Positions 40,907 through 52,124 of a stretch of DNA of 64,000 bases are shown here, in pieces; position 1 is the first letter of the stretch, and each line of letters starts with the position of its first letter. Source of the DNA: Curtobacterium sp. ER1/6 (GTDB lineage Bacteria; Actinomycetota; Actinomycetes; Actinomycetales; Microbacteriaceae); the NCBI RefSeq assembly GCF_001742745.1, contig NZ_MJAK01000004.1, positions 248,001 through 312,000 on the forward strand. The letters run 5' to 3'. The translations under genes were made by a program, and so were the position numbers. Under the pieces are notes generated by a model. It was given only the letters and a program-made list of their open reading frames with translations, was not told where the DNA came from and made no database searches.

Positions 40907-42585
40907 TGCGCTCCAGGTTCCGCACCGCGGTCGCGACGACGCTCGCCGCCCTCGCCCTCGTCGCGCTCACGGCGTGCGCGGCCATCCCGACCGGCGGCGC
41001 CGTGCGCTCCGGGCAGTCGATCAAGGACGAGTCCATCTCCGGGGTCGACTACCGACCGGACCGTCCCGTGCCCGGTGCCGACCAGACCGCCGTCCTGCGC
41101 GGCTTCGTCGCCGCCGGCACCGGTGCCCAGGACGACTACGCCATCGCGCGGGAGTTCCTGGCGAAGGGCTTCGCCGACGACTGGAACCCGCGTCGCGGCG
41201 TCACGGTGACGCAGGGGAGCGCCACCGTCGACCGCGTCGCCGACCGGGAGCTCACCTACACGCTCACCGCGAGCGCCACCGTGGGTGCGGACGGGGAGTA
41301 CACGCAGGCCGTCCGACCCACCACCTCCACCCTGACCTTCCAGTTCGTCCGCGAGGACGGGCAGTGGCGGATCGCCTCCGCACCGGACGGGATCATCCTG
41401 ACGCCGGTGAGCTTCGAGTCGGTCTTCGAGCAGCACGCCCTGTACTTCTTCGACCCGTCCTACGACTACCTCGTGCCCGACGAGCGCTGGTTCCTCGCCC
41501 GGTCCTCGACGAGCACCCGCATCGCGAGCGCCCTCATCGCCGGTCCCGCCGACTGGCTCAAGGGCGCCGTCGTCTCCGCGTTCCCCGAGGGCACGCAGTT
41601 GTCGCTCAACGCGGTCTCCATCGAGAACGGCAGGGCGGTCGTCGACCTGTCCAGCGACGCGCTCCGGTCGAGCAACGACGACAAGCTCCGGATGCGGGAA
41701 CAGCTCACGCGGTCCCTCGCCTCGGTCGCGTCCGTGTCCTCGGTGTCGATCACGTTCGAGGGGGCCACCTTCACCCCGCCGGAGCAGACGGGTGCGTCGG
41801 CACAGGTGAACCCCGACGTCGACCCGCGCCCGCTCGTCGACCGCGACGACCAGGTCGGCTACGGCTCCGCGAACGGGAAGGTCGCGTCGCTCGGCGGGGG
41901 TGCGGGTGCCGCCGTCGCCGCGCTCGACCCCACGTCGTTCTCGCTGTCCGCCTCCGGCTCGGTGGTCGCCGTCGGTAACGACAGCGGCGTCGTGGTCGTG
42001 CGCGGCAAGCAGGCGGTGCGCATCGACGCGACGGACGACCTGGTGCCGCCCTCGATCGACGACCTCGGCTTCGTCTGGGTCGGCGGTGCGGGCGACACCG
42101 GTTCCGTCACGGCGTACGGCCTCGGCGGCGACCCGCACGAGGTCGCGACGAAGCTGCCGCGGGGCGGCCTCGTCTCGTTCCAGGTGTCCCGGGACTCCAC
42201 GCGTGCACTCGCCCTCATCGAGACGTCGGACGGGCCGGCCCTGTACGTCATGGCGATCCTGCGCGACGGCGACCGCACGCCGACGGCCCTCGGGTCGCCG
42301 GTCCGGGTGCAGGCCGCCATGGGCAACGCCGTGGGTGCAGCGTGGGTGAACGACAGCGACGTGGTGTCGGTGGGGCAGACGGACGACGGGCCCGACGTCG
42401 TCCGGTCCACGGTGGGCGGCCAGTCGGCCGTCCTCCCGGAGCCGGACGGGGTCGCGCGGTCCGTCACCGGGGGCAGCGGTGGCTCGATCCTGCTCCGGAT
42501 GGCGGACGGCTCGGTCCTGCAGTCGACCGGCGGCCGGTGGGACACCACGGGCATCGAGGCGGACGTGCTCGGCACCCAGCGCTGA
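40906..42585 (+). CDS. lpqB: MtrAB-associated lipoprotein LpqB
   Basis: A 559-residue exported lipoprotein. The signal peptide ends in LTAC with the lipid-modified Cys24. A GerMN domain follows (~60-250, TRIASALIAGPADWLKGAVVSAFPEGT and RAVVDLSSDAL). The rest is a beta-propeller-like LpqB C-terminal domain with repeated strand blocks. ATG 40906 overlaps the mtrB stop by one base (TGATG). In mycobacteria LpqB binds the MtrB sensor domain and tunes MtrA phosphorylation. Confidence 0.95.
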   Translation: MRSRFRTAVATTLAALALVALTACAAIPTGGAVRSGQSIKDESISGVDYRPDRPVPGADQTAVLRGFVAAGTGAQDDYAIAREFLAKGFADDWNPRRGVTVTQGSATVDRVADRELTYTLTASATVGADGEYTQAVRPTTSTLTFQFVREDGQWRIASAPDGIILTPVSFESVFEQHALYFFDPSYDYLVPDERWFLARSSTSTRIASALIAGPADWLKGAVVSAFPEGTQLSLNAVSIENGRAVVDLSSDALRSSNDDKLRMREQLTRSLASVASVSSVSITFEGATFTPPEQTGASAQVNPDVDPRPLVDRDDQVGYGSANGKVASLGGGAGAAVAALDPTSFSLSASGSVVAVGNDSGVVVVRGKQAVRIDATDDLVPPSIDDLGFVWVGGAGDTGSVTAYGLGGDPHEVATKLPRGGLVSFQVSRDSTRALALIETSDGPALYVMAILRDGDRTPTALGSPVRVQAAMGNAVGAAWVNDSDVVSVGQTDDGPDVVRSTVGGQSAVLPEPDGVARSVTGGSGGSILLRMADGSVLQSTGGRWDTTGIEADVLGTQR

Positions 42586-42694
42586 CCACTCGTCGCCGCA
42601 GGGTGCTCCTGCACAGGCGTCTTGGCCGGGAGGCCCGTCCACCGTCGGCGGGATCGGCGCGCCGGCACAGGTGGCCGGGTCCGACCATGGGGGC

Positions 42695-43453
42695 ATGCAC
42701 CCGACGTCGTCTCCCGTCCGCCGCCACAGCTCGCCTGCCGGGACGTCCCGGCCTTGGTTGGACGCGGTCCTCGCCGTCCTCGGGCTCGTGCTGCCGGTCA
42801 CGTGCGTGTGCTGCGGTGCCCCCGACCGGGCGTGCTGCGCGTCCTGCCGTGCCGGGATCGACGCCCGTCCCCGCCGCCGACGGCTCGTCGCGGGTGTGCG
42901 GCTCGACGCCGCCTTCGCCTACGAGGGACCGGTGCGGGTGCTCGTCCTCGAGCTCAAGCTGCGGGGCCGGGTCGACCTCGCGCCGGTGCTCGCCCCACGG
43001 TTCGGGGCGCTCGTGGCCGCCGCGCTCGCCGATGCCCCCGGAGCGCTCCTGGTCCGGGTGCCGCCGTCACGGGCCGGTGCCCGACGGCGGGGCTTCGACC
43101 CCGTCGACCTGCTGCTGCGGCGGTCCCGCGCGCCCTTGCGGGCGCGTGCGCGGTCGCTGACCCGGCGGCGCCCACCGCGACCGCGCGGGGCAGTCGGCCC
43201 CGGTGCCGAGACCGCCGGGACCGTCGGGGCCCACGGGACCGTCGGGGCCCACGGGCAGAAGGGGCGCTCCGCCCTGGAACGGGTCGAGGCCACCGTCGGC
43301 ACGCTCCGCGCACACGGTGTCGCGGGTCGCGACGTGGTGGTCGTCGACGACGTCGTCACGACCGGCGTCACGATGGCCGAGGCGGTCCGGGCGGTCCGTG
43401 CCGCGGGCGGTCGCGTGGTGCGGTGCGTGGCGCTCGCCGAGGTGCCGGAGTGA
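42695..43453 (+). CDS. ComF-family phosphoribosyltransferase-like protein
   Basis: A 252-residue protein. The N-terminal zinc ribbon has CVCCGAPDRACCASC (residues 37-51), FAYEGPVRVLVLELKLRGR is the ComF linker, and RDVVVVDDVVTTGVTM is the PRPP-loop of type I phosphoribosyltransferases. ComF homologues aid DNA uptake in competent bacteria; in actinobacteria the gene is fixed between lpqB and hpf (Rv3242c position) and its role is unknown. Residues around 175-186 hold a tandem GTVGAH duplication. Confidence 0.88.
   Translation: MHPTSSPVRRHSSPAGTSRPWLDAVLAVLGLVLPVTCVCCGAPDRACCASCRAGIDARPRRRRLVAGVRLDAAFAYEGPVRVLVLELKLRGRVDLAPVLAPRFGALVAAALADAPGALLVRVPPSRAGARRRGFDPVDLLLRRSRAPLRARARSLTRRRPPRPRGAVGPGAETAGTVGAHGTVGAHGQKGRSALERVEATVGTLRAHGVAGRDVVVVDDVVTTGVTMAEAVRAVRAAGGRVVRCVALAEVPE
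43217..43252. repeat. 18-bp tandem duplication inside the comF-like gene
   Basis: Two exact head-to-tail copies of GGGACCGTCGGGGCCCAC, in frame, encode GTVGAH twice in the loop before the PRPP-binding motif. Being a multiple of three, copy changes would keep the frame. Confidence 0.85.
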
Positions 43454-43626
43454 ACGGCACGGGTGCGGCGGGTTACGGGCCGGTGTCGCCTGGGCATCCG
43501 GTGGGTGTCCGGCGCGACCCGCCCGGAGGTGGTGACGCCGTCCGGTCGGGGGGTCTAGCCTCGCGGCAAGGCGTTCGGGATCGCCGGATGGAGGCGACGC
43601 GCCGAAGTACGGATGGGAGCCGCCAC

Positions 43627-44331
43627 ATGGACGTGACGATCACGGGCCGGAACGTCGGGGTCACCGATCGATTCCGCACCTACGTCGAACAGAAGTCCGA
43701 GAAGATCGACGTGCTCGCCGACCGCGCCCTCGCCTTCGAGGTGCGCCTCAGCCGCCACAACGAGAAGTCCGGCGGTTCCCAGGGCGAGGACCGCGTCGAG
43801 CTCACGCTGATCGGTCCCGGACCGCTCGTGCGGGCCGAGTCCGCCGCGTCGGACAAGTACGCGGCGTTCGACCTGGCGTTCGCCCGCATCACCGAGCGCC
43901 TGCGCCGTGCACGCGACCGCCGCAAGGTGCACCGCGGGCGCCACCGCCCGACCTCCGTGGCCGAGGCCGCGGGCACCGGTTTCGAGCACATGGACGTGAC
44001 GCCGGCCGACGGGCGGCTCATCGAGACGGTCGCGACGGGCGCCGTGCCCGTGGTCGAGGAGGCCCACGAGGACGACACCGAGGTGTACTCGCCCGTGGTC
44101 ATCCGGCACAAGGTCTTCGAGGAGGCCCCGATGACCGTCGACGACGCGCTGTACCGGATGGAGCTCGTGGGACACGACTTCTACCTGTTCGTCGACGCGG
44201 AGACCCACCGCCCGAGCGTCGTCTACCGCCGCAAGGGCTGGGACTACGGCGTGATCGGCATCGACGACGGCGGCCACGGCGCTGACGCCCCGGCGGACGC
44301 CGACGCGTCGCGCACCGCGGCGATCGCCTGA
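43627..44331 (+). CDS. hpf: Ribosome hibernation-promoting factor, long form
   Basis: A 234-residue protein. Residues 1-~100 form the S30AE domain (MDVTITGRNVGVTDRFRTYVEQKSEKID and ARITERLRRARDRRKVHRGRH). Residues ~165-225 form the C-terminal dimerisation domain (VVIRHKVFEEAPMTVDDALYRMELVGHDFYLFVDAETHRPSVVYRRKGWDYGVIGI). The long form joins two 70S ribosomes into a silent 100S dimer. ATG 43627 has GGGAG upstream. It holds the usual place before secA (Rv3241c position). TAGCCT near 43555 may be its -10 box. Confidence 0.96.
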   Translation: MDVTITGRNVGVTDRFRTYVEQKSEKIDVLADRALAFEVRLSRHNEKSGGSQGEDRVELTLIGPGPLVRAESAASDKYAAFDLAFARITERLRRARDRRKVHRGRHRPTSVAEAAGTGFEHMDVTPADGRLIETVATGAVPVVEEAHEDDTEVYSPVVIRHKVFEEAPMTVDDALYRMELVGHDFYLFVDAETHRPSVVYRRKGWDYGVIGIDDGGHGADAPADADASRTAAIA

Positions 44332-44342
44332 CGGGTGTCCCG

Positions 44343-44381
44343 GGCGGGTGTGCGCGGTCCCGGCGGCCGCGCACACCCGCC
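44343..44381 (+). terminator. Strong hairpin between hpf and secA
   Basis: Arms 44343-44357 and 44367-44381 pair perfectly over 15 bp (GGCGGGTGTGCGCGG and complement) around a nine-base loop, 11 bases after the hpf stop. A C/T-rich stretch follows. It likely ends hpf transcription. Confidence 0.75.
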
Positions 44382-44412
44382 TCCCTCCCAGCGCCCGGGC
44401 CGCGCGGGTTGC

Positions 44413-44418
44413 TAGCAT
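44413..44418 (+). promoter_or_regulatory. -10 box (TAGCAT) of secA
   Basis: TAGCAT lies ~55 bases before the GTG of secA, which has AAGGAG six bases upstream, so secA has a short normal leader. The same GCTAGCATG context occurs at 52081. Confidence 0.5.
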
Positions 44419-44472
44419 GACTGGCTGTTCGGATCGCGCAGGTCGCGCGCGACGACCCCGTAAGGAGCTCAC

Positions 44473-47259
<2,787 letters not shown>

Positions 47260-47288
47260 CGCAGCGGCCGTAACGGTCGACGATGACG

Positions 47289-47328
47289 GACGGGAGGCGC
47301 GGTGCCAGCGGGCACCGCGCCTCCCGTC
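47289..47328. terminator. Palindrome family A copy 2 after secA
   Basis: GACGGGAGGCGCGGTGCC (47289-47306) pairs perfectly with its complement (47311-47328) around AGCG. It lies between convergent secA and the Rv3235-family gene. Confidence 0.8.
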
Positions 47329-47364
47329 TTCGTCTGGAACCGCAGTCGGAGTGTGGTCCCGCCG

Positions 47365-47886
47365 TCAGAGCACCCCGACGGCGGTCGCCCGCCACCGGCC
47401 CTGCCGGAGCTCCAGCCGCAGCGCCACCGCTCGCGCGTGACTCCGCGTGTGGACCACGACCGCGGCCTCGACGACGCCGTCCGCGACCGGGCAGGTCCGG
47501 ACGGTCCCGACCTGCACCCGCGGACGCGCTCGGGCGCGCCCGCCGAGCGACCGGGCACGCGTGGCGACGGCCGCGCGCTGCTGGAGGTGACGGTGGACGT
47601 CTTCGGTGACCCACCGTGCGATGCTGTCGACCTCGCGTCCGCCGGTGAGGACCTCGACCACGCAGAGCCCGAGGGCCCGGGCCGTGGCGGTGGCGTCCGG
47701 CGGAGCCGGCGGGGCCGGCGGGGTCGCGTCCACCCGGCGTGCCGGACGCCGCGGCAGGGGTGCGAGCGCGACGGCGTCCCGACGCGGCGGGGCGCCGTCC
47801 GACCCCTCGTCCGACACCGGCAGGAGCCCCCGTCGCTCCCGCCCCGCCTCGTCGTCCTCGATGGGACGTGCTTCTCCTGACGCCAT
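47365..47886 (-). CDS. Rv3235 family protein
   Basis: A 173-residue protein with a disordered Arg/Pro/Ala-rich N-terminal half and a C-terminal domain (ALGLCVVEVLTGGREVDSIARWVTEDVHRHLQQRAAV, RPRVQVGTVRTCPVADGVVEAAVVVHTRSHARAVALRLELRQGRWRATAVGVL). This is the SecA-like pseudo-ligand pattern of the Rv3235 family, always near secA in actinobacteria. It has no catalytic motif. ATG 47886 has GGAGG four bases upstream. Function unknown; a link to SecA or to cell-wall regulation is only positional. Confidence 0.8.
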   Translation of the reverse strand: MASGEARPIEDDEAGRERRGLLPVSDEGSDGAPPRRDAVALAPLPRRPARRVDATPPAPPAPPDATATARALGLCVVEVLTGGREVDSIARWVTEDVHRHLQQRAAVATRARSLGGRARARPRVQVGTVRTCPVADGVVEAAVVVHTRSHARAVALRLELRQGRWRATAVGVL

Positions 47887-47983
47887 CTGCCCTCCGCCAC
47901 CGAGCGTACGGAGCCATGGAACATGTGAAATGTTCTGCGCGGACGCCTGTGGAGGAGCGACCTCGTCCACAGAGCAGCGCACC

Positions 47984-47989
47984 TAGACT
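47984..47989 (+). promoter_or_regulatory. -10 box (TAGACT) of pdtaS; leaderless spacing
   Basis: TAGACT ends exactly six bases before the GTG at 47996, and no ribosome site precedes the start, which fits a leaderless message. Confidence 0.6.
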
Positions 47990-47995
47990 TGCGGG

Positions 47996-49501
47996 GTGTC
48001 GACCCTCAGTGACCTCGTCCTCGCGCAAGGCCGATCCTCCGAAGCGGACGTGGAGTGGCTCCACCTGCTCGTGGGGGACTGGCAGCTCCTCGCCGACCTG
48101 TCCTTCGCCGACATGGTCCTCTGGGTCCCGACCGCCGAGGACGGCTCGTTCGTGGCCGTCGCCCACGCCCGCCCGAGCTCCGCGGCGACGCTGTTCTACC
48201 GCGACATCGTGGGCCAGGAGATCCGCGAGGAGTGGCGCGACCAGGTCGTCCGCTGCTTCGCGAGCGCCGAGCTCGTGGACTCCGCCGAGCCGGACTGGTA
48301 CGAGGACACCCCGACCCGGGTCCGTGCGATCCCGGTGCTGCGCCGGCTCAGCGCGAAGAGCGCGGAGACCACCGACCGGCCGATCGCCGTCGTCACGCGG
48401 CACTCGAACCAGGACGAGATGCGGACGCCGAGTCGTCAGGAGCTCAACTTCACCGGGAGCGCCAACGACCTGTTCGGGATGATCGCGACGGGCGACTTCC
48501 CGGACCTCGGCGCACCGGCCGGCCCACGCCGCGGAGCGCCGCGTGCGAGCGACGGGCTGCTCCGCCTCGACACGAACGGGGTCGTCACGTTCGCGAGCCC
48601 GAACGGACTCAGCGCCTTCAACCGGATGGGCTTCGAGGGCGAGCTCGAGCGGAAGTCCCTCGCCGAGGTCACGACCGAGCTCATCGGCTCCCAGCTCGAC
48701 GTCGACGAGTCCCTGCCGCTGGTCGTCACCGGGCGAGCCCCGTGGCGCGCCGACGTGGAGGCCAAGGGCGTCACCGTCTCCCTGCGCTCGATCCCGCTCC
48801 GCGACCACGGCGACCGCATCGGCGCGATCGTCCTCTGCCGTGACGTCACCGAGCTGCGGCACCAGGAGCGGGAGCTCATCACCAAGGACGCGACGATCCG
48901 TGAGATCCACCACCGCGTGAAGAACAACCTGCAGACGGTGGCGTCGCTGCTGCGCATCCAGGCGCGGCGCACGCACTCCGACGAGGCCCGCACGTCGCTG
49001 CAGAACGCCATGCGCCGCGTCGCCGCGATCGCCGTCGTGCACGACACCCTGTCGGCCGGGCTCAGCCAGAACGTGGACTTCGACGAGGTGTTCGACTCGG
49101 TGCTGAAGCTCGTCACCGAGGTCGCGGCGTCCCACAACACCACGGTCCGTCCGAAGAAGACCGGCGAGTTCGGCGTCCTGCCCTCGGAGGCCGCGACCCC
49201 GCTCGCGCTCGGGCTCACCGAGCTCGTGACGAACGCCGTCGAGCACGGGCTCGACGGGCGGGACGGTGAGGTCGAGATCGTGGCGAACCGCTCCGACGAC
49301 CACCTCGACATCGAGGTCCGTGACAACGGCGTCGGGCTGCCGGAGGGCAAGGTCGGGTCGGGGCTCGGCACGCAGATCGTCCGGACGCTCATCCAGGGCG
49401 AGCTCGGTGGGACCATCGACTGGCACACCCTGACCGGCAGCGGCACCGAGGTCACGATCACGATCCCCTTCCGCTGGCTCACGGCGGCCGGCGCCGCCTA
49501 G
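47996..49501 (+). CDS. pdtaS: PdtaS-type cytosolic sensor histidine kinase
   Basis: A 501-residue soluble kinase without a membrane helix. Residues ~1-150 form a GAF-like domain, ~180-290 a PAS domain (GLLRLDTNGVVTFASPNGLSAFNRMGF), then a HisKA_2 box EIHHRVKNNLQTVASLLRIQ with His305-His306, and an HATPase domain (LGLTELVTNAVEHGL, VRDNGVGLPEG, GLGTQIVRTL). This is the plan of M. tuberculosis PdtaS, which signals through the RNA-binding antiterminator PdtaR; no pdtaR lies in the window. It converges on whiB1, as Rv3220c does with Rv3219. Confidence 0.93.
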   Translation: MSTLSDLVLAQGRSSEADVEWLHLLVGDWQLLADLSFADMVLWVPTAEDGSFVAVAHARPSSAATLFYRDIVGQEIREEWRDQVVRCFASAELVDSAEPDWYEDTPTRVRAIPVLRRLSAKSAETTDRPIAVVTRHSNQDEMRTPSRQELNFTGSANDLFGMIATGDFPDLGAPAGPRRGAPRASDGLLRLDTNGVVTFASPNGLSAFNRMGFEGELERKSLAEVTTELIGSQLDVDESLPLVVTGRAPWRADVEAKGVTVSLRSIPLRDHGDRIGAIVLCRDVTELRHQERELITKDATIREIHHRVKNNLQTVASLLRIQARRTHSDEARTSLQNAMRRVAAIAVVHDTLSAGLSQNVDFDEVFDSVLKLVTEVAASHNTTVRPKKTGEFGVLPSEAATPLALGLTELVTNAVEHGLDGRDGEVEIVANRSDDHLDIEVRDNGVGLPEGKVGSGLGTQIVRTLIQGELGGTIDWHTLTGSGTEVTITIPFRWLTAAGAA

Positions 49502-49530
49502 CCCGCCGAGGGCTCGCCGCCCCGCGCACA

Positions 49531-49572
49531 CGACGACGCCCGCCGCTCCCGGGGGAGCGACGGGCGTCGTCG
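49531..49572. terminator. Hairpin between convergent pdtaS and whiB1
   Basis: Arms 49531-49550 and 49553-49572 pair over 20 bp with one mismatch. It serves both convergent genes. Its sequence is unrelated to families A and B. Confidence 0.7.
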
Positions 49573-49588
49573 GGGTGGTGCTGCTGCG

Positions 49589-49837
49589 TCAGGAGGCGCG
49601 ACGGGCGCGGGCCGCGCGGCGCTTCAGCGCACGACGCTCGTCCTCGCTGAGGCCGCCCCAGACGCCCGAGTCCTGGTTGTTCTCGAGGGCGTACTGCAGG
49701 CACATCTCGGTCACCGTGCAGCGGGCACAGACCGACTTGGCCTTCTCGATCTGGTCGACGGCGGGTCCGGTGTTCCCGACGGGGAAGAAGAGCTCGGGGT
49801 CCGCGGTGAGGCAGGCTGCCTGGTCACGCCAGTCCAT
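49589..49837 (-). CDS. whiB1: WhiB-family iron-sulfur transcription regulator, WhiB1 type
   Basis: An 82-residue regulator with cluster cysteines Cys9, Cys37, Cys40 and Cys46 (QAACLTADPELFFPVGN, VCARC, MC), the turn SGVWGGLSEDERRALKRR and a basic tail. The block MDWRDQAACLTADPELFFPVGNTGP is close to M. tuberculosis WhiB1, an essential NO-responsive regulator. ATG 49837 has AAGGAG eight bases upstream. It follows a 256-base divergent promoter region. Confidence 0.96.
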   Translation of the reverse strand: MDWRDQAACLTADPELFFPVGNTGPAVDQIEKAKSVCARCTVTEMCLQYALENNQDSGVWGGLSEDERRALKRRAARARRAS

Positions 49838-50093
49838 GTGTGGTGCTCCTTGGTGTCGATGCTCGAACGGCAGGCCGGGGCCGCGGCTCGGGGATCGGAA
49901 CGCTGGCATGCACAGGGCACGAGGGGAACCTGTGGGGGAGGCTTCCGCTGGGAGCGAGTCTGACGCCCGCTGAACGCTCGGGGGAGGAGCGTCGAACCGC
50001 GGGAGACGCACACCACATCGTGCCGTCCAAACGACCTCCAATATCGTTCCATACTGGTAGAGCCAAATCAAGGGTTCCATCTGGAGGATCGCT
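49838..50093. promoter_or_regulatory. Divergent promoter region between whiB1 and a small membrane-protein gene
   Basis: A 256-base gap. The stretch 50020-50080 is notably AT-richer than its surroundings (CCAATATCGTTCCATACTGG) and likely holds one or both promoters. WhiB1 is known to bind its own promoter in mycobacteria; I cannot point to a specific operator here. Confidence 0.5.
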
Positions 50094-50525
50094 GTGCCCG
50101 ACACCACCCCGAACGCCCCGGAGCCCACCGCTGCGCGGCACCCGGCGTTCCGCACGCTCCTCGTCGTCGTCGGCCTCGAAGCGGCAGCCCTCGTCGTGCT
50201 GACGGTCGCGCTCGTCGTGGAACTCGTCGTCGCTCCGGCGTCGAGCATCGCGTCCGCGATCGCGCTCGTGCTGCTCGCCGCGATCGCCGCCCTCTGGCTC
50301 GTCGCGATCGTCGTCGGACTCCGGAACCGTCGCCCCTGGGTGCGCTCCGGGATCATCGTCTGGCAGGTGCTGCAGGGCGCGATCGCAATCGGCGCCTTCC
50401 AGGGCGTGTTCCGCGTGGCCTGGGTCGGGTGGGTCCTGCTGATCCCCGCGCTCCTCGCGCTCACCCTCGTGCTGTCGCGGCCGGTCACGGCCGCGCTGCT
50501 CCCGCGCGCCGAGCGGGAGGACTGA
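50094..50525 (+). CDS. Small four-helix membrane protein, Rv3217c-like position
   Basis: A 143-residue protein with four hydrophobic helices (residues ~22-46, ~52-75, ~84-104, ~108-130; for example FRTLLVVVGLEAAALVVLTVALVVELV) and short charged ends. The GTG at 50094 has GGAGGA six bases upstream. A protein of similar size and topology stands at the same place beside whiB1 in mycobacteria. No catalytic motif is visible and the function is unknown. Confidence 0.85.
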   Translation: MPDTTPNAPEPTAARHPAFRTLLVVVGLEAAALVVLTVALVVELVVAPASSIASAIALVLLAAIAALWLVAIVVGLRNRRPWVRSGIIVWQVLQGAIAIGAFQGVFRVAWVGWVLLIPALLALTLVLSRPVTAALLPRAERED

Positions 50526-50547
50526 CGCGCGGCCGACGCGAGCGATG

Positions 50548-50595
50548 GACGGACGGGAGGGGCGGTGCCAGCTGGCACCGCCCCTCCCGTCCGTC
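50548..50595. terminator. Palindrome family A copy 3, perfect 48-bp palindrome
   Basis: All 48 bases form one perfect palindrome centred on AGCT (arm words GACGGACGGGAGG and GGCGGTGCC). It lies between the convergent small membrane-protein gene and bcp. Compared with copies 1 and 2 the core reads GGGGCGG instead of GGCGCGG, with the matching change in the other arm, so the pairing is kept by compensation. Confidence 0.85.
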
Positions 50596-50613
50596 GTCCG
50601 GTCGTCGCAGGGA

Positions 50614-51084
50614 TCAGACCAGCCCGAGCTTCTTCCGCAGGCTGGCGACGTGGCCGGTGGCCTTCACGTTGTAGAGCGGCAGCTGCACGGAGCCGTCCTC
50701 GTCCACGACGATCGTCGACCGGATCGTGCCGGTGACGACCTTGCCGTAGTTGTTCTTCTCGCCCCAGGCCGCGTAGGCCCGGTGGACGGCGAGGTCCGGG
50801 TCGCTCAGCAGCGGGAAGGTCAGCGCCTGCTCGTGCCGGAACTCCCGGAGCTTCGCCTGCTCGTCCTTCGAGACCCCGAGGACCTCGTAGCCGGCGGCCT
50901 GCAGCGACGACATGTTGTCGCGGAAGTCGCACGCCTCGGTGGTGCAGCCGGGGGTCGACGCCGCCGGGTAGAAGTACACGATCACCTTGCGACCGCGGAG
51001 GTCGGCGAGGTGGTGCTCGACGCCGTCCTGGTCCGGCAGGGTGAAGTCGGGGGCGGTGTCGCCGGCGGTGAGACGGTCCGTCAT
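50614..51084 (-). CDS. bcp: Thioredoxin-dependent thiol peroxidase (peroxiredoxin Q/BCP)
   Basis: A 156-residue peroxiredoxin that reduces hydroperoxides with electrons from thioredoxin. VIVYFYPAASTPGCTTEACDFRD holds the peroxidatic Cys47 and the resolving Cys52 five residues later, the BCP arrangement. The conserved Arg (GTIRSTIVVDEDG) is present. The ATG at 51084 has GAGGAG upstream. Confidence 0.95.
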   Translation of the reverse strand: MTDRLTAGDTAPDFTLPDQDGVEHHLADLRGRKVIVYFYPAASTPGCTTEACDFRDNMSSLQAAGYEVLGVSKDEQAKLREFRHEQALTFPLLSDPDLAVHRAYAAWGEKNNYGKVVTGTIRSTIVVDEDGSVQLPLYNVKATGHVASLRKKLGLV

Positions 51085-51139
51085 GGGGCTCCTCGGGGGT
51101 TCCGGTGCTCGTGTGGTCGTGAGCACGCGAAAGCCATGC

Positions 51140-51145
51140 TATTGT
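51140..51145 (+). promoter_or_regulatory. Candidate -10 box (TATTGT) for tRNA-Lys
   Basis: TATTGT in a locally AT-richer stretch ~54 bases upstream of the tRNA is the best -10 candidate in the gap shared with bcp. No clear -35 is visible. Confidence 0.35.
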
Positions 51146-51198
51146 TGTTTCCCGTTGCAGCACGGAGTTCCGGACTGCGGCGGACAACTCCACACCAT

Positions 51199-51274
<76 letters not shown>

Positions 51275-51276
51275 GC

Positions 51277-51308
51277 AAGGCCCGGTCGGATCGCTCCGAC
51301 CGGGCCTT
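51277..51308 (+). terminator. tRNA-Lys terminator hairpin
   Basis: AAGGCCCGGTCGGA (51277-51290) pairs perfectly with TCCGACCGGGCCTT around TCGC, three bases after the CCA end. The A-tract/T-tract at the stem base is typical of intrinsic terminators. Confidence 0.85.
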
Positions 51309-51393
51309 CGTCGTTCCCGGGATCGTGCCGTCTCCGCGACACGCGCGGGGTGCTCCCGCGGGCTCGATCCGTCCGGCGGGTCCTCGCGGGCGG

Positions 51394-52044
51394 TCAGTCG
51401 GCCACGACGTCGACGACACGCGGGGCGCCGACGACGGCGTCGAGCGCCCCGGCCGTCGCCGCCGCGAGGTCGGACCGGAGTCGTCCGATCGCGTCCTCGG
51501 GCACCCAGAGCGTGAACGTCACCGCGACCCCGTAGTGCGGGTCGTCGAACGTCGCGCCGTGGTGCCGCACCCAGTCGCGCAGCACGTTGTCGACCCGGCC
51601 GGCGTCGGCGTGCGGTGCCGTGACGTCGACCCGGGTGAGCTCGACGCGACGGACGACGGCCGCGCGGTCGAGCGCCTCGGACACCGACGTCGAGTAGGCG
51701 CGCACGAGCCCGCCGGCCCCGAGCTTCACGCCCCCGAAGTACCGGCTGACGACCGCGACGACGTCGGTGAGGTCGCGACGGCGGAGCACCTCGAGCATCG
51801 GGACGCCGGCGGTACCCGACGGTTCGCCGTCGTCCGACGAGCGCGCCTGGTCGCCGAGCACCCCCGTCACCATCGCGGTGCAGTGGTGCCGGGCGTCCCA
51901 GTACCGGCGCCGGACGTCGGCGACGACCCGTTCGGCGTCCGCGACGTCCGTCACGGGAGCGATCGTCGTGACGAAGCGCGACCGTGTGACCACCATCTCG
52001 TGCTCGACGGGCCCGGCCACGGTCGACGGGTATGCGCGGGTCAC
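51394..52044 (-). CDS. YigZ/IMPACT family protein
   Basis: A 216-residue protein with the UPF0029 fold: FVTTIAPVTDVADAERVVADVRRRYWDARHHCTAMV, SDDGEPSGTAGVPMLEVLRRRDLTDVVAVVSRYFGGVKLGAGGLVRAY, then a C-terminal ferredoxin-like DUF1949 part. SDDGEPSGTAG is the family hallmark. Family members are linked to translation control (IMPACT in eukaryotes) but the bacterial role is unsettled. GTG 52044 is the start. Confidence 0.92.
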   Translation of the reverse strand: MTRAYPSTVAGPVEHEMVVTRSRFVTTIAPVTDVADAERVVADVRRRYWDARHHCTAMVTGVLGDQARSSDDGEPSGTAGVPMLEVLRRRDLTDVVAVVSRYFGGVKLGAGGLVRAYSTSVSEALDRAAVVRRVELTRVDVTAPHADAGRVDNVLRDWVRHHGATFDDPHYGVAVTFTLWVPEDAIGRLRSDLAAATAGALDAVVGAPRVVDVVAD

Positions 52045-52081
52045 GCTGCGAGGCTACCGGCGCGCCCCGGACGGCCGGCGC

Positions 52082-52087
52082 TAGCAT
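52082..52087 (+). promoter_or_regulatory. -10 box (TAGCAT) of the regulator-protease cassette
   Basis: TAGCAT precedes the ATG at 52125 by 37 bases, leaving room for GGGGAGGGGGCGG as ribosome site. This favours ATG 52125; an ATG at 52086 lies inside the box. Confidence 0.5.
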
Positions 52088-52124
52088 GGTGCCCGACCGG
52101 CGATCGGGGAGGGGGCGGATCGAC

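Noticed and set aside
42586-42694. Extra small gene between lpqB and comF
   Set aside because: The frame open across this gap is the upstream extension of the comF frame, without conserved residues; ATG 42695 gives the normal ComF N-terminus.
47887-47995. Longer start for the Rv3235-family gene (to 47982)
   Set aside because: The extra codons run back across the pdtaS promoter region and ATG 47886 has a good ribosome site.
49531-49572. Further copy of palindrome family A
   Set aside because: It is a similar-size hairpin in a convergent gap but shares no arm sequence with the family.
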